Source: JALZDI01 sp035557095 (GTDB lineage: Bacteria; Actinomycetota; Actinomycetes; Propionibacteriales; Nocardioidaceae). From it: a stretch of DNA of 38,373 nucleotides. This document shows positions 23,350 through 31,149 of this stretch, in pieces; the first letter of the stretch is position 1, and each line of letters begins with the position of its first letter. The notes under the pieces were generated by a model. That model worked only from the letters and a program-made list of their open reading frames with translations, was not told the DNA's origin and did not search any database. Location: the NCBI GenBank assembly GCA_035557095.1, contig DATMEB010000294.1, forward strand, positions 1 to 38,373. The letters are read 5' to 3'. Made by a program: the position numbers and the translations under genes.

Positions 23350-24293
23350 CAGCAGGACCCCAGAACGCTGGCCCCCACAACACCGGGCACACGGCCAGAC
23401 GCCGCCGCTCACCGGTGACGGCCGCCCTCGGCCGTCATCCGGTGGGCGGGCTCCTGGTGGCGCCGTACGTGGTGTTCCTCGTGGCGGTCTTCGCCTACCC
23501 CCTCGGCTTCGCGGTGTGGATGAGCTTCCACGACTACTTCTTCACCGCGCCGGGGGTGACGGTCGAGCGGCCGTTCGTGGGCCTCGACAACTACGTCGCT
23601 GTCCTCAGCGACCCCGACGTACGTCAGGCGTTCCTCAACATCGTCGTGTTCCTGGTGATCAACGTCCCGCTCACGGTCGCGGTCGCGCTGCTGCTCGCCG
23701 CGGGACTGAACCAGGCCATTCGGATACGGACCCTGCTGCGGGTGGCGTACTACGTCCCGTACGTCACCGCCAGCGTGGCCGTCGTCGGCGTCTGGCTGTT
23801 CCTGTTCAACACCAACGGCCTGGTCAACGACGTGCTCGGCCCGTTGGCGCCGGACCCCTCGTGGCTGGTGAACTCGCTGCTCGCCATGCCCAGCATCGCG
23901 TTCTTCGTGGCCTGGAAGCAGCTCGGCTTCTTCGTGCTGGTCTACCTCGCGGCATTGCAGAACGTGCCCAAGGAGCTGTACGAGGCGGCCGCGGTCGACG
24001 GTGCGTCGCGTGTGCGCACGTTCTTCGCGGTCACGGTGCCGGGTGTACGCCCGGCCACGGTGCTGGTGGTGATCCTCGCGACCATCACCGGCGCGAACCT
24101 GTTCACCGAGCCGTATCTGCTCACCGGCGGTGGCGGACCCGACGGCGCGTCCACGTCGCCGGTGCTGCTGATGTACCAGCTGGGCATCGAGCAGGGGAAC
24201 CCCGACACCGCGGCCGCCATCGGCGTGCTCCTGGTGCTCGGTGTCCTGCTGCTGGGACTGGCCAACCGACGCTTCGTGCGGGGAGGTGACTGA
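23346..24293 (+). CDS. Sugar ABC transporter permease (MalF/UgpA type)
   Basis: A 315-residue integral membrane permease with six predicted helices after a cytoplasmic N-terminus. The EAA loop that docks the ATPase is visible as YEAAAVDGASRVRTFFAVTVPGVRP, about residues 213-237. It pairs with the next permease to form the channel for the bound sugar. It overlaps the binding-protein stop by four bases. No ATPase gene is present in the cluster, so a shared ATPase such as MsiK, encoded elsewhere, is expected. Confidence 0.93.
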   Translation: MTAGPQNAGPHNTGHTARRRRSPVTAALGRHPVGGLLVAPYVVFLVAVFAYPLGFAVWMSFHDYFFTAPGVTVERPFVGLDNYVAVLSDPDVRQAFLNIVVFLVINVPLTVAVALLLAAGLNQAIRIRTLLRVAYYVPYVTASVAVVGVWLFLFNTNGLVNDVLGPLAPDPSWLVNSLLAMPSIAFFVAWKQLGFFVLVYLAALQNVPKELYEAAAVDGASRVRTFFAVTVPGVRPATVLVVILATITGANLFTEPYLLTGGGGPDGASTSPVLLMYQLGIEQGNPDTAAAIGVLLVLGVLLLGLANRRFVRGGD

Positions 24294-24294
24294 C

Positions 24295-25146
24295 ATGGCC
24301 GCTCGCAACCGCAGGCGTACCAACTCAGGCACCGCGCTGCGCACCGTGTTTTTGGTTCTGGGCGCGGTGGCGTTCCTGTTCCCCTTCTACTACATGCTGA
24401 TCGGCTCGCTGCAGGCCGAGCCGGACAGCACACCGTCCGGGCTGCTGCCTCGCGACAATCTGACCCTGCACAACTATGCGGACATCAACGAGCGGGTCGA
24501 CCTGCTGCAGTCGCTGGTCAACTCGGGGATCTTCACCGGCGGTGTGATCCTCTGCACCCTCGTGTTCGGGGTGCTCGCGGGGTACGCGCTGGCACGGCTG
24601 CACTTCCGCGGCCGCGGCACGGTCTTCGCGATGGTGCTGCTGGTCCAGGTGGTGCCGTTCCAGCTGCTGATGATTCCGCTGTACGTCATGGTCGTGCGCA
24701 CCTACGGGCTGGCCGACAGCCATCTCGGCATGATCCTGCCGTTCGCGATCAACACCACCGCGGTGTTCGTGTTCCGGCAGTTCTTCCTGCAGCTGCCCGA
24801 CGACCTGTTCGCGGCCGCTCGCATCGACGGTGCCGGTGAGCTCCGGGTGCTCTGGTCGGTCGCGCTCCCGCTCGTGCGCCCCGCGCTGCTCACGGCGACG
24901 CTGCTGACGTTCATCGGCCCGTGGAACGAGTTCCTCTGGCCCTTCCTCATCACCAAGGAGGCGGACATGCAGCCACTGGCGGTCTCGCTCGCGAACTACA
25001 TCAACAACGTCGCCGGCCGCGCGGCGAACCCGTTCGGCGCGATCCTCGCCGGTGCGTGCGTCCTGGCAGCGCCGGCGGTGGCCCTGTTCGTCATCTTCCA
25101 GCGACACTTCACCTCGACCGACCTCGGCTCGGGTGTGAAGGGCTGA
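24295..25146 (+). CDS. Sugar ABC transporter permease (MalG/UgpE type)
   Basis: A 283-residue second permease of the importer, with six helices starting at TALRTVFLVLGAVAFLFPFYYMLIGSL. The EAA loop is AAARIDGAGELRVLWSVALPLVRPA. The ATG follows the previous stop by one base and has GGGGAGGTG just upstream; the frame is open further upstream but would overlap the first permease. Together with its partner it forms the carbohydrate channel of the LacI-controlled operon. Confidence 0.93.
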   Translation: MAARNRRRTNSGTALRTVFLVLGAVAFLFPFYYMLIGSLQAEPDSTPSGLLPRDNLTLHNYADINERVDLLQSLVNSGIFTGGVILCTLVFGVLAGYALARLHFRGRGTVFAMVLLVQVVPFQLLMIPLYVMVVRTYGLADSHLGMILPFAINTTAVFVFRQFFLQLPDDLFAAARIDGAGELRVLWSVALPLVRPALLTATLLTFIGPWNEFLWPFLITKEADMQPLAVSLANYINNVAGRAANPFGAILAGACVLAAPAVALFVIFQRHFTSTDLGSGVKG

Positions 25147-25178
25147 ACCCCATCTCTGCAATCTCTCGAGGAGATCCG

Positions 25179-26168
25179 ATGCACCAGAGCGCACCCGCGA
25201 CCTTCCCGCTGGGGCCGTTCCGGCCCTACGAGGGCAACCCCATCCTGCGTCCTCGCGGTGACGGCTGGGAGTCGGGTCACGTCTACAACCCCGCCGCCGT
25301 GGTCAAGGACGGCCAGGTGGTGCTGCTGTACCGCGCGCACGCCGAGGACCTCGTCTCGCACGTCGGCTACGCGACCAGCGACGACGGGATCAGCTTCGAC
25401 CGGCTGCCCGACCCGGTGCTGAGCCCGAGCGAGGACTACGACGTACACGGGTGCGAGGACCCGCGCGTGACCGAGGTCGACGGCGTCTACTACCTCACCT
25501 ACACCGGCTGGGACCGCAAGAACGCCCAGCTGTGCCTGGCCACGTCGACAGACCTGGTCACCTGGCGCAAGCATGGTCCGATGTTCCCGGACTTCAACAC
25601 GTTCAAGCCGTCGCCGGACGCGCCGCCCGGGCCGTGGAGCAAGGCGGGTGGGATCCTGTCGACTCCGGTCGACGGTCGCTACCTCATGTACTTCGGCGAG
25701 GGCTCGATCTACCACGCCTGGTCCGACGACCTGATCCACTGGACGCCGTCGTCGAACGACGAGCCCGTGATGACACCCGAGCCCGACACGTACATGTCGT
25801 TCCTCGTCGAGGTCGGTCCGCAGCCGGTGCTGACCGACAACGGCCTGGTCCTGCTGGTGCACAACGCCGCCGTCAAGAACAGCGACGGGTCGGTCCGGTA
25901 CACCTGCGGCCAGGTCCTCATCGACCCGAGCCGGCCCGGGGAGGTACTGGCGCGGATGGACCGGCCCTGGCTGGAGCCGCAGACGTTCGAGGACACCCAC
26001 GGCCTGGTGTCGAACGTGACCTTCGTCGAGGGGCTGGTGCACTACAAGGACGCTTGGTTCGCGTACTACGGGCAGGCCGACTCGACACTCGGCGTCGCCG
26101 TGCACCGGCTCGGGGAGCGCTACGGCGCCGAGGACGCGGTGGTGACCGCGCGGGGGGCTGCACCGTGA
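25179..26168 (+). CDS. GH130 family beta-mannoside phosphorylase or mannosidase
   Basis: A 329-residue five-bladed beta-propeller of glycoside hydrolase family 130. The catalytic block is HGCEDPRVTEVDGVYYLTYTGWD, with the likely proton donor Asp94. Further family-like blocks are WSKAGGILSTPVDGRYLMYFGEG, HAWSDDLIHWTPSS and NVTFVEGLVHYKDAWFAYYGQADS. GH130 enzymes phosphorolyse beta-mannosides to mannose-1-phosphate, although some members hydrolyse them instead. Which applies depends on the phosphate-binding residues, which I cannot align confidently. No signal peptide is present, so it acts on imported sugar. The ATG has CGAGGAGAT upstream; the stop overlaps the next gene. Confidence 0.88.
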   Translation: MHQSAPATFPLGPFRPYEGNPILRPRGDGWESGHVYNPAAVVKDGQVVLLYRAHAEDLVSHVGYATSDDGISFDRLPDPVLSPSEDYDVHGCEDPRVTEVDGVYYLTYTGWDRKNAQLCLATSTDLVTWRKHGPMFPDFNTFKPSPDAPPGPWSKAGGILSTPVDGRYLMYFGEGSIYHAWSDDLIHWTPSSNDEPVMTPEPDTYMSFLVEVGPQPVLTDNGLVLLVHNAAVKNSDGSVRYTCGQVLIDPSRPGEVLARMDRPWLEPQTFEDTHGLVSNVTFVEGLVHYKDAWFAYYGQADSTLGVAVHRLGERYGAEDAVVTARGAAP

Positions 26169-27439
26169 CCGGTGACACCTGGGCGGCGCGCGCCCCGCAG
26201 GGCTGGCTGACCAGCCCGGCGCACCGGCGCTGGCTGGAGGGCGAGACCGACCACCTGCTGGCGCTGCTCCCGGCGGCGCGGCACCCTGACGCCGACGGTG
26301 GCTTCGGCTGGCTGGACGCCCGCAACGCGCTCGAGCCGCGCCGGCCGGTCGAGCTGTGGATCACCAGCCGGATGACGCACGTGGCCGCCCTGGGCCATCT
26401 GCTCGGCCGGCCGGGCAACGCCACGCTGCTCGATCACGGGGTCCGCTCGCTGCTCGGCCCGTTCGCCGACGCCGAGCTCGGCGGCTGGCACGCGGCCAGG
26501 CCCGACCAGGCCGGCGTGCCCGCGCTCCAGCCGAAGGAGGCCTACGGGCACGCCTTCGTCGTCCTCGCGGGCGCGAGCGCGACCGTGGCCGGGCACCCCG
26601 ACGGCCGGGTGCTGCTCGACCGCGCTGTGAGCGCGCTGATGGGCCGCTTCTGGGAGGACGACCACGGCATGGTCGCCGACGCCTGGGATCCGGCCACGGG
26701 GTCGCTGGACCCGTACCGCGGCGTCAACGCCAACATGCACAGCGTCGAGGCGCTGCTGGCGGCCGCCGACGCCACCGGCGACAGGTTCCTGCTCGGCCCG
26801 GCACTACGCATCACCACGCGGGTGGTGCACGAGTACGCCCGCACGCACGGCTGGCGCATCCCGGAGCACTTCGACACCGACTGGCGACCGCTGCTGGAGT
26901 ACAACCGCGACAAGCCGTCGGACCCGTTCCGCCCGTACGGCGCGACGGTCGGGCACTGGCTGGAGTGGTCGCGACTCACGCTGCAGCTCCGCGAGGCGCT
27001 CGGCGCGAAGGCCGCGCCGGACTGGATGCTGGAGGGCGCATGCAGCCTGTTCGACCAGGCGGTCCAGGACGGCTGGGCGGTCGACGGCGAGGACGGGTTC
27101 GTCTACACCGTGGACTGGGACGGCAACCCGGTGGTCCGCGAGCGGATGCACTGGGTCGCCGCGGAGGCGACAGCGACCGCGGCGTGCCTGTGGAAGGCGA
27201 CCGGAGACCCGCGGTACGCCGGCTGGTACGAGACCTGGTGGAACCACATCGCGACCGTGCTGCGTGACCGCGTACACGGCTCCTGGCACCACGAGCTCGA
27301 CAACACCAACGCCCCGAGTGGAACCGTCTGGCCGGGCAAGCCGGACCTCTACCACGCCGTGCAGGCGACGCTCATGCCGCGGCTCCCGCTGGCTCCGTGC
27401 TTCGCGGTCGCGCTCGCGGCGGGTCTGCTGCAGGACTGA
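26165..27439 (+). CDS. AGE family epimerase/isomerase (mannose isomerase or 2-epimerase type)
   Basis: A 424-residue (alpha/alpha)6-barrel of the N-acylglucosamine 2-epimerase family. Active-site candidates are Arg69 (WITSRMTH), His192 (NANMHSVEALL), His264 (VGHWLEWSRL) and His397 (GKPDLYHAVQ), in the order expected. Family members convert mannose to fructose, or epimerise the reducing sugar of cellobiose or mannobiose. The length and motifs fit the mannose isomerase group best. GTG 26165 overlaps the GH130 stop by four bases, and the long open frame upstream is a shadow of GH130. Coupled expression with GH130 suggests they handle the same imported mannoside. Confidence 0.88.
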   Translation: MTGDTWAARAPQGWLTSPAHRRWLEGETDHLLALLPAARHPDADGGFGWLDARNALEPRRPVELWITSRMTHVAALGHLLGRPGNATLLDHGVRSLLGPFADAELGGWHAARPDQAGVPALQPKEAYGHAFVVLAGASATVAGHPDGRVLLDRAVSALMGRFWEDDHGMVADAWDPATGSLDPYRGVNANMHSVEALLAAADATGDRFLLGPALRITTRVVHEYARTHGWRIPEHFDTDWRPLLEYNRDKPSDPFRPYGATVGHWLEWSRLTLQLREALGAKAAPDWMLEGACSLFDQAVQDGWAVDGEDGFVYTVDWDGNPVVRERMHWVAAEATATAACLWKATGDPRYAGWYETWWNHIATVLRDRVHGSWHHELDNTNAPSGTVWPGKPDLYHAVQATLMPRLPLAPCFAVALAAGLLQD

Positions 27440-27442
27440 CGA

Positions 27443-27469
27443 GCCGCTGGCCCTGCCGGTGTCAGCGGC
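27443..27469. terminator. Weak hairpin between convergent AGE and polA genes
   Basis: GCCGCTG (27443-27449) and CAGCGGC (27463-27469) form a perfect 7-bp stem with a 13-base loop in the 36-base gap between the two convergent stop codons. It may terminate transcription from either side. Confidence 0.4.
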
Positions 27470-27475
27470 CGAGGA

Positions 27476-30217
27476 TCAGTGGCCCGCCTCGTGCCAGGTA
27501 GGGCCGACGCCGACGGACACGTCGAGCGGCACGAGCAGCTCGGCGGCAGCGCCCATCTCTCGGCGTACGAGCGCCTCGAGCCGGTCGCGCTCCCCCGAGG
27601 CCACGTCGAACACGAGCTCGTCGTGCACCTGCAGCAGCATCAGCGAGCGCAGCCCCTCCTCGCGCAGGCCCCGGTCGACGCGCAGCATCGCCACCTTGAT
27701 GATGTCGGCGGCAGAGCCCTGGATGGGCGCGTTCAGCGCCATCCGCTCGGCCATCTCGCGACGCTGTCGGTTGTCGCTGGTCAGGTCGGGCAGGTAGCGC
27801 CGCCGGCCCATCGTGGTCTCGGTGAAGCCGCACCGGCGGGCCTCGTCGACGAGGCCGCGCAGGTAGTCGCGCACCCCGCCGAACGTCTCGAAGTACTCGT
27901 CCATCAGCTGCCGGGCCTCCGAGGTCTCGATCCCCAGCTGCTGGGACAGGCCGTACGCCGACAGACCGTAGGCCAGTCCGTAGTTCATCGCCTTGATCTT
28001 GCTGCGCTGCTCCGGGGTGATCGCGTCGGTCTCGACGTCGAACACCCGGGCCGCGGTCACCGAGTGGAAGTCGCGACCGGACCTGAACGCCTCGATCAGC
28101 TGCTCGTCACCCGACAGGTGCGCCATGATCCGCATCTCGATCTGGCTGTAGTCGGCGGTGAGCAGACAGTCGAACTCCTGGCCGACGACGAACGCCTCGC
28201 GGATGCGCCGGCCCTCCTCGGTGCGGATCGGGATGTTCTGCAGGTTGGGGTCGGTCGACGACAGCCGACCGGTCGCGGCGATGGTCTGGTTGAACGTGGT
28301 GTGGATGCGGCCGTCGTCGGCGACGGTCTTGAGCAGCCCCTCGACGGTCTGCCGCAAGCGCGTGACGTCGCGGTGTCGCAGCAGGTGCTGAAGGAACGGG
28401 TGCTCGGTCTTGATGAACAGCTGCTGCAGTGCGTCGGCGTCGGTGGTGTAGCCGGTCTTGGTGCGCTTGGTCTTGGGCATCCCGAGCTCGTCGAAGAGCA
28501 CGACCTGCAGCTGCTTGGGCGATCCGAGGTTGATCTCCTTGCCGATGACCGCGAAGGCCTCGTCGGCCGCCTCGCGGACGTGCTGCGCGAACTCCGCCTC
28601 GAGGCTCTCCAGGTGGTCGACGTCGACCGCGATGCCGGCACGCTCCATCGCCGCCAGGACCGGCACCAGCGGCAGCTCGACCGTCGCCATCAGCTCGGTG
28701 CCGCCGCTCTCCTCGACCTGTTGGTCGAGGGCCTCGGCCAGGTCGACCACGGCCCGCGCGTGCACCATCGCGATGTCGGCGCTGGAGTCGTCGCCACCGG
28801 TCTCGAACGTGAGCTGGCCGGAGTCGGACTCGTCGCTGCGCAGCTCGCGCTTGAGGTAGCGCAGGGTGAGGTCGGCGAGGTCGTAGGACCGCTGGTCGGG
28901 GCGGGCAAGGTAGGCGGCCAGCGCGGTGTCGCTGGTGATGCCCGCGATCGGCCACCCGCGGGCGGACAGCGCGAGCGCCGGGCCCTTCGCATCGTGCAGC
29001 GCCTTGGGCAAGGCCTCGTCGGCCATCCACCGCGCCAGCGCCACGTCGTCCTCGGCGGACACATCGCTCGCGTCGACCCAGGCAGCGGCTCCCTCGGCGG
29101 TCGCGAGCGCGACCGCGAGCACGTCACCGCCGCCGCGGCCCCAGCTGCCCTGCACGTGGACCCCGGTGCGGGTGTCCCCGGCCGCGTGCTTGTCGAGCCA
29201 GCCGGCCACGGCGCCGGGCTGTAGCCGCTCGCCCTGGATGTCGAACCCCTCGTCGCTCACCGGCTCGTCGACCGTCAGCGTCTGGAACAGCCGGTCGCGC
29301 AGCACGCGGAACTCGAGGCCGTCGAAGATCTTGTGCACCTCTTCGCGGTCCCACGGCTGCATGACCAGGTCGGTGGGCTCCACGGGCAGCGTGAGGTCAC
29401 AGACCAGCGCGTTGATACGCCGGTTGCGGATCACGTCGGCCAGGTGGGTGCGCAGCGACTCGCCGGCCTTGCCCTTGATCTCGTCGACCCGGTTGACCAC
29501 CTCGTCGAGGCTGCCGAACTGGTTGATCCACTTCGCTGCGGTCTTGGGGCCGACGCCGGGCACGCCCGGCAGGTTGTCACTGGACTCACCGACCAGCGCC
29601 GCGATGTCGGGGTACTCGCCGGGGACCACGCCGTACTTGTCCTGCACGGCGGCGGGCGTCATGCGCGCGAGGTCGGACACGCCCTTGCGGGGGTAGAGCA
29701 GCGTGACCCGGTCGCTGACCAGCTGCATGGCGTCGCGGTCGCCGCTGCAGATCAGCGTCTCGTAGCCCGCGGCGTAGGCCTGTGTGGTGAGCGTCGCGAT
29801 CACGTCGTCGGCCTCGAAGCCCTCGAGCTCGACCGTGGTGACCCGCAGCGCCGCGAGGACCTCCTTGATCAGCGAGACCTGTCCCTTGAACTCCGACGGT
29901 GAGGCGGAACGGTTGGCCTTGTACTCGGCGTACTCCTCGCTACGGAACGTCGCCCGGGAGACATCGAACGCCACCGCGATGTGCGTCGGCTGCTCGTCAC
30001 GCAGGACGTTGATGAGCATCGAGGTGAAGCCGTAGACCGCGTTGGTCGGCTGGCCGGTGGTGGTCGAGAAGTTCTCCACCGGCAGCGCGAAGAAGGCGCG
30101 GTAGGCCAGCGAGTGGCCGTCGAGCAACAACAGCCGCGGGGGATCGGCCGAGGTCCCAGCAGAGGCTCCAGCGGAAGTCCCAGCGGAGGTCACGGCCGGG
30201 GTCGCAGCAGTAGGCAC
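27476..30217 (-). CDS. polA: DNA polymerase I
   Basis: A 913-residue family A polymerase for Okazaki-fragment processing and repair. The 5' nuclease domain (about residues 28-320) begins LLLLDGHSLAYRAFFALP. The central exonuclease-like domain lacks the acidic residues of the E. coli 3'-5' exonuclease: the segments aligned to its metal sites read HDAKGPALAL and AMVHARAVV. It is therefore probably inactive in proofreading, as known for other actinobacteria. The polymerase domain keeps Asp689 in DYSQIEMR and Asp866 in QVHDELVFD. The GTG start follows a TACAGT -10 box by six bases, so the message is probably leaderless. Residues 10-25 are a TSAG repeat coded by 12-bp units. Confidence 0.97.
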   Translation of the reverse strand: MPTAATPAVTSAGTSAGASAGTSADPPRLLLLDGHSLAYRAFFALPVENFSTTTGQPTNAVYGFTSMLINVLRDEQPTHIAVAFDVSRATFRSEEYAEYKANRSASPSEFKGQVSLIKEVLAALRVTTVELEGFEADDVIATLTTQAYAAGYETLICSGDRDAMQLVSDRVTLLYPRKGVSDLARMTPAAVQDKYGVVPGEYPDIAALVGESSDNLPGVPGVGPKTAAKWINQFGSLDEVVNRVDEIKGKAGESLRTHLADVIRNRRINALVCDLTLPVEPTDLVMQPWDREEVHKIFDGLEFRVLRDRLFQTLTVDEPVSDEGFDIQGERLQPGAVAGWLDKHAAGDTRTGVHVQGSWGRGGGDVLAVALATAEGAAAWVDASDVSAEDDVALARWMADEALPKALHDAKGPALALSARGWPIAGITSDTALAAYLARPDQRSYDLADLTLRYLKRELRSDESDSGQLTFETGGDDSSADIAMVHARAVVDLAEALDQQVEESGGTELMATVELPLVPVLAAMERAGIAVDVDHLESLEAEFAQHVREAADEAFAVIGKEINLGSPKQLQVVLFDELGMPKTKRTKTGYTTDADALQQLFIKTEHPFLQHLLRHRDVTRLRQTVEGLLKTVADDGRIHTTFNQTIAATGRLSSTDPNLQNIPIRTEEGRRIREAFVVGQEFDCLLTADYSQIEMRIMAHLSGDEQLIEAFRSGRDFHSVTAARVFDVETDAITPEQRSKIKAMNYGLAYGLSAYGLSQQLGIETSEARQLMDEYFETFGGVRDYLRGLVDEARRCGFTETTMGRRRYLPDLTSDNRQRREMAERMALNAPIQGSAADIIKVAMLRVDRGLREEGLRSLMLLQVHDELVFDVASGERDRLEALVRREMGAAAELLVPLDVSVGVGPTWHEAGH
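30150..30191. repeat. Tandem 12-bp repeat in the polA 5' end
   Basis: Three and a half units of a GAGGTCCCAGCG-like 12-mer (30150-30161, 30162-30173, 30174-30185, then half a unit) encode the Ser-Ala-Gly repeat at the N-terminus of PolA, ahead of the conserved nuclease domain. Confidence 0.8.
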
Positions 30218-30222
30218 ATGGC

Positions 30223-30228
30223 GACTGT
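30223..30228 (-). promoter_or_regulatory. -10 box of polA, leaderless type
   Basis: TACAGT on the minus strand ends six bases before the polA GTG at 30217, so transcription would start at or next to the start codon. No ribosome site is visible; the -35 region is poor. Confidence 0.4.
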
Positions 30229-30245
30229 AGCCAGAGCCACCGACA

Positions 30246-30260
30246 ACGGGGAAACCCCGT
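30246..30260 (-). terminator. Small hairpin between the GNAT gene and polA
   Basis: ACGGGG and CCCCGT pair across a three-base AAA loop, 19 bases after the acetyltransferase stop and upstream of the polA -10 box. The stem is only 6 bp, so termination would be partial at best. Confidence 0.3.
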
Positions 30261-30278
30261 CTCCGGGCGTGGGAACCG

Positions 30279-30875
30279 TCAGGTCACCGTCAGGTCGCCG
30301 GCCTGGCGCCGCCGGGCCGACGCCTGGCGACGGCGCAGGGTCCGCAGCCGTTCGACGACCACGTGGCCGTCGGCGCACGCGAGTTCGGAGGCCTTCGCCA
30401 ACCGCTCCTGCAGGGCGGCGACCGACGTGGCACGCACCGTGGCGATGGACGTGAGCCCCAGCCGGGCGAAGAACCGGTTCGCGTCACGGGCCGCGGCCGA
30501 GACGTTGACCACCAGGTGCTTGGTCTCCTTCTCGTCGGCCCAGGCGGCCGCGAACCCCAGCAGGGCGCGTCCGACACCGCGGCCGCGGTACTCGCTGTGC
30601 ACGAACAGGTGACCGACGCGGACCGTGGTCTCCTCGTGGATCGGCGAGAGCGGCGCACGCTGCAGGTACGCCACACCGACCACTTCGTCGTCGATGACGC
30701 CGAGCAGGATCCGCTGCTCGGGATCGAGCGCCAGGTTGCCGATGGCCCGGCGCGCCGACTCGACGCTGGCCGGGGCCATGCGCGCGCTGGCCTCGATGTT
30801 GTTCTCCCACATCCCGACCAGGACCTCTGCGTCGTCGGGTAGGGCATCCCTGACATGGACAGGGTTGCGGGCCAC
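30279..30875 (-). CDS. GNAT family N-acetyltransferase
   Basis: A 198-residue acetyltransferase. The acetyl-CoA binding motif is VGHLFVHSEYRGRGVGRALLGFAAAWA (about residues 85-111), followed by the strand HLVVNVSAAARDANRFFARLGLTSIATVRA typical of the fold. The C-terminus is very Arg-rich (RRRQASARRRQ) and may bind nucleic acid. The substrate is unknown. GTG 30875 is preferred because GAGG lies six bases upstream; another in-frame GTG at 30887 gives four more residues. It sits between polA and the liv region and diverges from the DUF554 gene. Confidence 0.82.
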   Translation of the reverse strand: MARNPVHVRDALPDDAEVLVGMWENNIEASARMAPASVESARRAIGNLALDPEQRILLGVIDDEVVGVAYLQRAPLSPIHEETTVRVGHLFVHSEYRGRGVGRALLGFAAAWADEKETKHLVVNVSAAARDANRFFARLGLTSIATVRATSVAALQERLAKASELACADGHVVVERLRTLRRRQASARRRQAGDLTVT

Positions 30876-30925
30876 GGCCCACCTCACTTTTCACTATGCC
30901 CCGAATTAGCTCCCACGCGGAGCCG

Positions 30926-30931
30926 TAGGCT
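30926..30931 (+). promoter_or_regulatory. -10 candidate of the DUF554 transcription unit
   Basis: TAGGCT with a predicted start near 30938 would give a leader of about 110 bases. The leader begins with a hairpin (CCTGTCC and GGACCAGG around GCGC) that abuts an AGGAGGAG sequence. The -35 region is weak. Confidence 0.3.
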
Positions 30932-30969
30932 CTGCCTGTCCGCGCGGACCAGGAGGAGACAGTACGCCG

Positions 30970-31149
30970 ATGGCCGCGTGGGCGGAAGTGTCGACGCCCA
31001 TCATGAACTATCCGCAGTCGCACGGTCACGGAGGGGGTACGAAGACCGTTGTTTCCCGGCATCGGAACGCTGGTGAACGTCGCGGCGGTACTCGTCGGGT
31101 CGACGATCGGCGTGCTCCTCGGCCATCGCCTGCCGCACCGCACCCGTGA
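30970..31149 (+). CDS. Possible short leader ORF overlapping the DUF554 gene
   Basis: An ATG preceded by AGGAGGAG (12-base spacing) opens a 59-codon frame rich in Gly, His and Arg (NYPQSHGHGGGTK near residue 13). It overlaps the first third of the DUF554 frame in another phase. It could be a small protein or a translational regulator of the weakly started DUF554 gene; it may also be chance. Nothing similar is recognised. Confidence 0.2.
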   Translation: MAAWAEVSTPIMNYPQSHGHGGGTKTVVSRHRNAGERRGGTRRVDDRRAPRPSPAAPHP

